A stretch of DNA of 64,000 nt from assembly GCF_003586285.1 (NCBI RefSeq), contig NZ_QUBR01000003.1, forward strand, positions 186,001-250,000, in the 5' to 3' direction. Shown here piece by piece: positions 63,507 to 64,000 of the stretch (its first letter is position 1; each line of letters begins with the position of its first letter). The notes under the pieces are model-generated. The model did not search any database. It was not told the origin of the DNA and saw only the letters and a list, made by a program, of their open reading frames with translations. This stretch comes from Aeromicrobium endophyticum (lineage in GTDB: Bacteria; Actinomycetota; Actinomycetes; Propionibacteriales; Nocardioidaceae). Both the position numbers and the translations under genes were made by a program.

Positions 63507-64000
63507 ATGACCCAGTCCGCGAACCCGTCCGTCATCGTCGCCGGTGCCCGCACCCCGATCGGTCGCCTGCTGGGCGGTCTCAAGAGCCTGTCGGGCTCCG
63601 ACCTCGGCGGGCTGGCCATCAAGGGTGCCCTCGAGAAGGCCGGCGTCCGCGGCGACCAGGTCGACTACGTGATCATGGGCCAGGTGCTGCAGGCCGGTGC
63701 CGGTCAGGTGCCGGCGCGCCAGGCGGCCCACAAGGGCGGCATCCCGCTCAACGTCCCCGCGCTGACGATCAACAAGGTCTGCCTGTCGGGCATCAACGCG
63801 ATCGCGCTGGCCGATCAGCTCATCCGCGCCGGCGAGCACGAGATCGTCGTGGCTGGCGGCCAGGAGTCGATGACGCAGGCTCCGCACATGCTGCTGGGTT
63901 CGCGCGAGGGCACCAAGTACGGCGACACCAAGCTCGTCGACCACATGGCCGCCGACGGCCTGTGGGACGCGCTCACCGACCAGGCGATGGGCGGCCTCAC
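63507..64000 (+). CDS. acetyl-CoA acetyltransferase, C-terminus cut off by window edge
   Basis: The first 164 codons of a thiolase are visible. [36 protein letters not shown], and the active-site Cys in [15 protein letters not shown] (about residue 89) followed by [12 protein letters not shown] identify the biosynthetic acetoacetyl-CoA thiolase type. CAAGGAG precedes the ATG. It condenses two acetyl-CoA at the entry of the ethylmalonyl-CoA route; equivalent to fadA4 (Rv1323) by position. Confidence 0.93.
   Translation, partial: MTQSANPSVIVAGARTPIGRLLGGLKSLSGSDLGGLAIKGALEKAGVRGDQVDYVIMGQVLQAGAGQVPARQAAHKGGIPLNVPALTINKVCLSGINAIALADQLIRAGEHEIVVAGGQESMTQAPHMLLGSREGTKYGDTKLVDHMAADGLWDALTDQAMGGL

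Overview
The window is a contiguous piece of a high-GC actinobacterial chromosome. There are no insertion sequences, prophage genes or CRISPR arrays, and about 90% or more is coding. Several genes are actinobacterial hallmarks: WhiB1, a PdtaS-type histidine kinase, the fused 2-oxoglutarate decarboxylase/E1 Kgd, NucS, a DUF2550 protein after atpC, and an FilP/DivIVA-like coiled-coil protein. Crotonyl-CoA carboxylase/reductase plus a MeaA-type mutase, together with the overall style, point to Nocardioidaceae, with Aeromicrobium or a relative as my best guess. The species cannot be proven from this sequence.

Layout. 1-7.5 kb: a 3'-truncated IlvG-like ThDP enzyme, a DUF2785 protein, pdtaS converging on whiB1 across a strong shared terminator, a small membrane protein, malic enzyme, a quinone-oxidoreductase-like dehydrogenase and an AAA ATPase. 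7.5-19.5 kb: two tiny genes, kgd, an AlkZ-like winged-helix protein, a secreted GH18 glycosidase divergent from a cellulose-synthase-like glycosyltransferase, osmC, a carboxyethylornithine-synthase-like dehydrogenase, a GNAT protein and tRNA-Arg(CCG). 19.6-38.5 kb: a receiver protein, a structured leader with a 12-codon peptide, argS, lysA, a soxR-azlDC / MFS divergon, hom-thrC-thrB, rho, a thiol peroxidase of the Gpx family, rpmE, prfA, prmC, a threonylcarbamoyl-AMP synthase and a WecA-type transferase. 38-46 kb: the ATP synthase operon atpI-like/B/E/F/H/A/G/D/C followed by DUF2550. 46-50 kb: cobalamin adenosyltransferase, the B12-dependent mutase MeaA/Ecm and a PEP-mutase-family protein. 50-55 kb: an ABC exporter with a DesK/NarL-type two-component system. 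55-64 kb: ferritin behind a DtxR/IdeR-like box, an SSI-type protease-inhibitor lipoprotein, nucS, a 3-hydroxybutyryl-CoA dehydrogenase, an FilP-like protein, ccr, methylmalonyl/ethylmalonyl-CoA epimerase and the start of an acetyl-CoA acetyltransferase.

The order argS-lysA-hom-thrC-thrB-rho-rpmE-prfA-prmC-sua5-wecA-atpIBEFHAGDC-DUF2550-adenosyltransferase...nucS...epimerase-thiolase is, from memory, the mycobacterial order (Rv1292-Rv1323). The soxR-azlDC-MFS block, the gpx gene and the meaA/ccr/ferritin/ABC blocks are insertions relative to that backbone.

How genes work together. Acetyl-CoA acetyltransferase, hydroxybutyryl-CoA dehydrogenase, Ccr, epimerase, MeaA and the B12 adenosyltransferase form the front half of the ethylmalonyl-CoA pathway. 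They are scattered over 17 kb, but three of their promoters carry a similar GTTAC-N6-GTAA-type inverted repeat, which suggests one shared regulator. SoxR appears to control itself, azlCD and an efflux pump from boxes in the same block. The argS leader looks like an RNA regulatory element coupled to a short peptide.

No gene-free stretch exceeds 300 bases. The longest are 33229-33493 (a 22-bp tandem repeat) and 20029-20284 (the argS leader).
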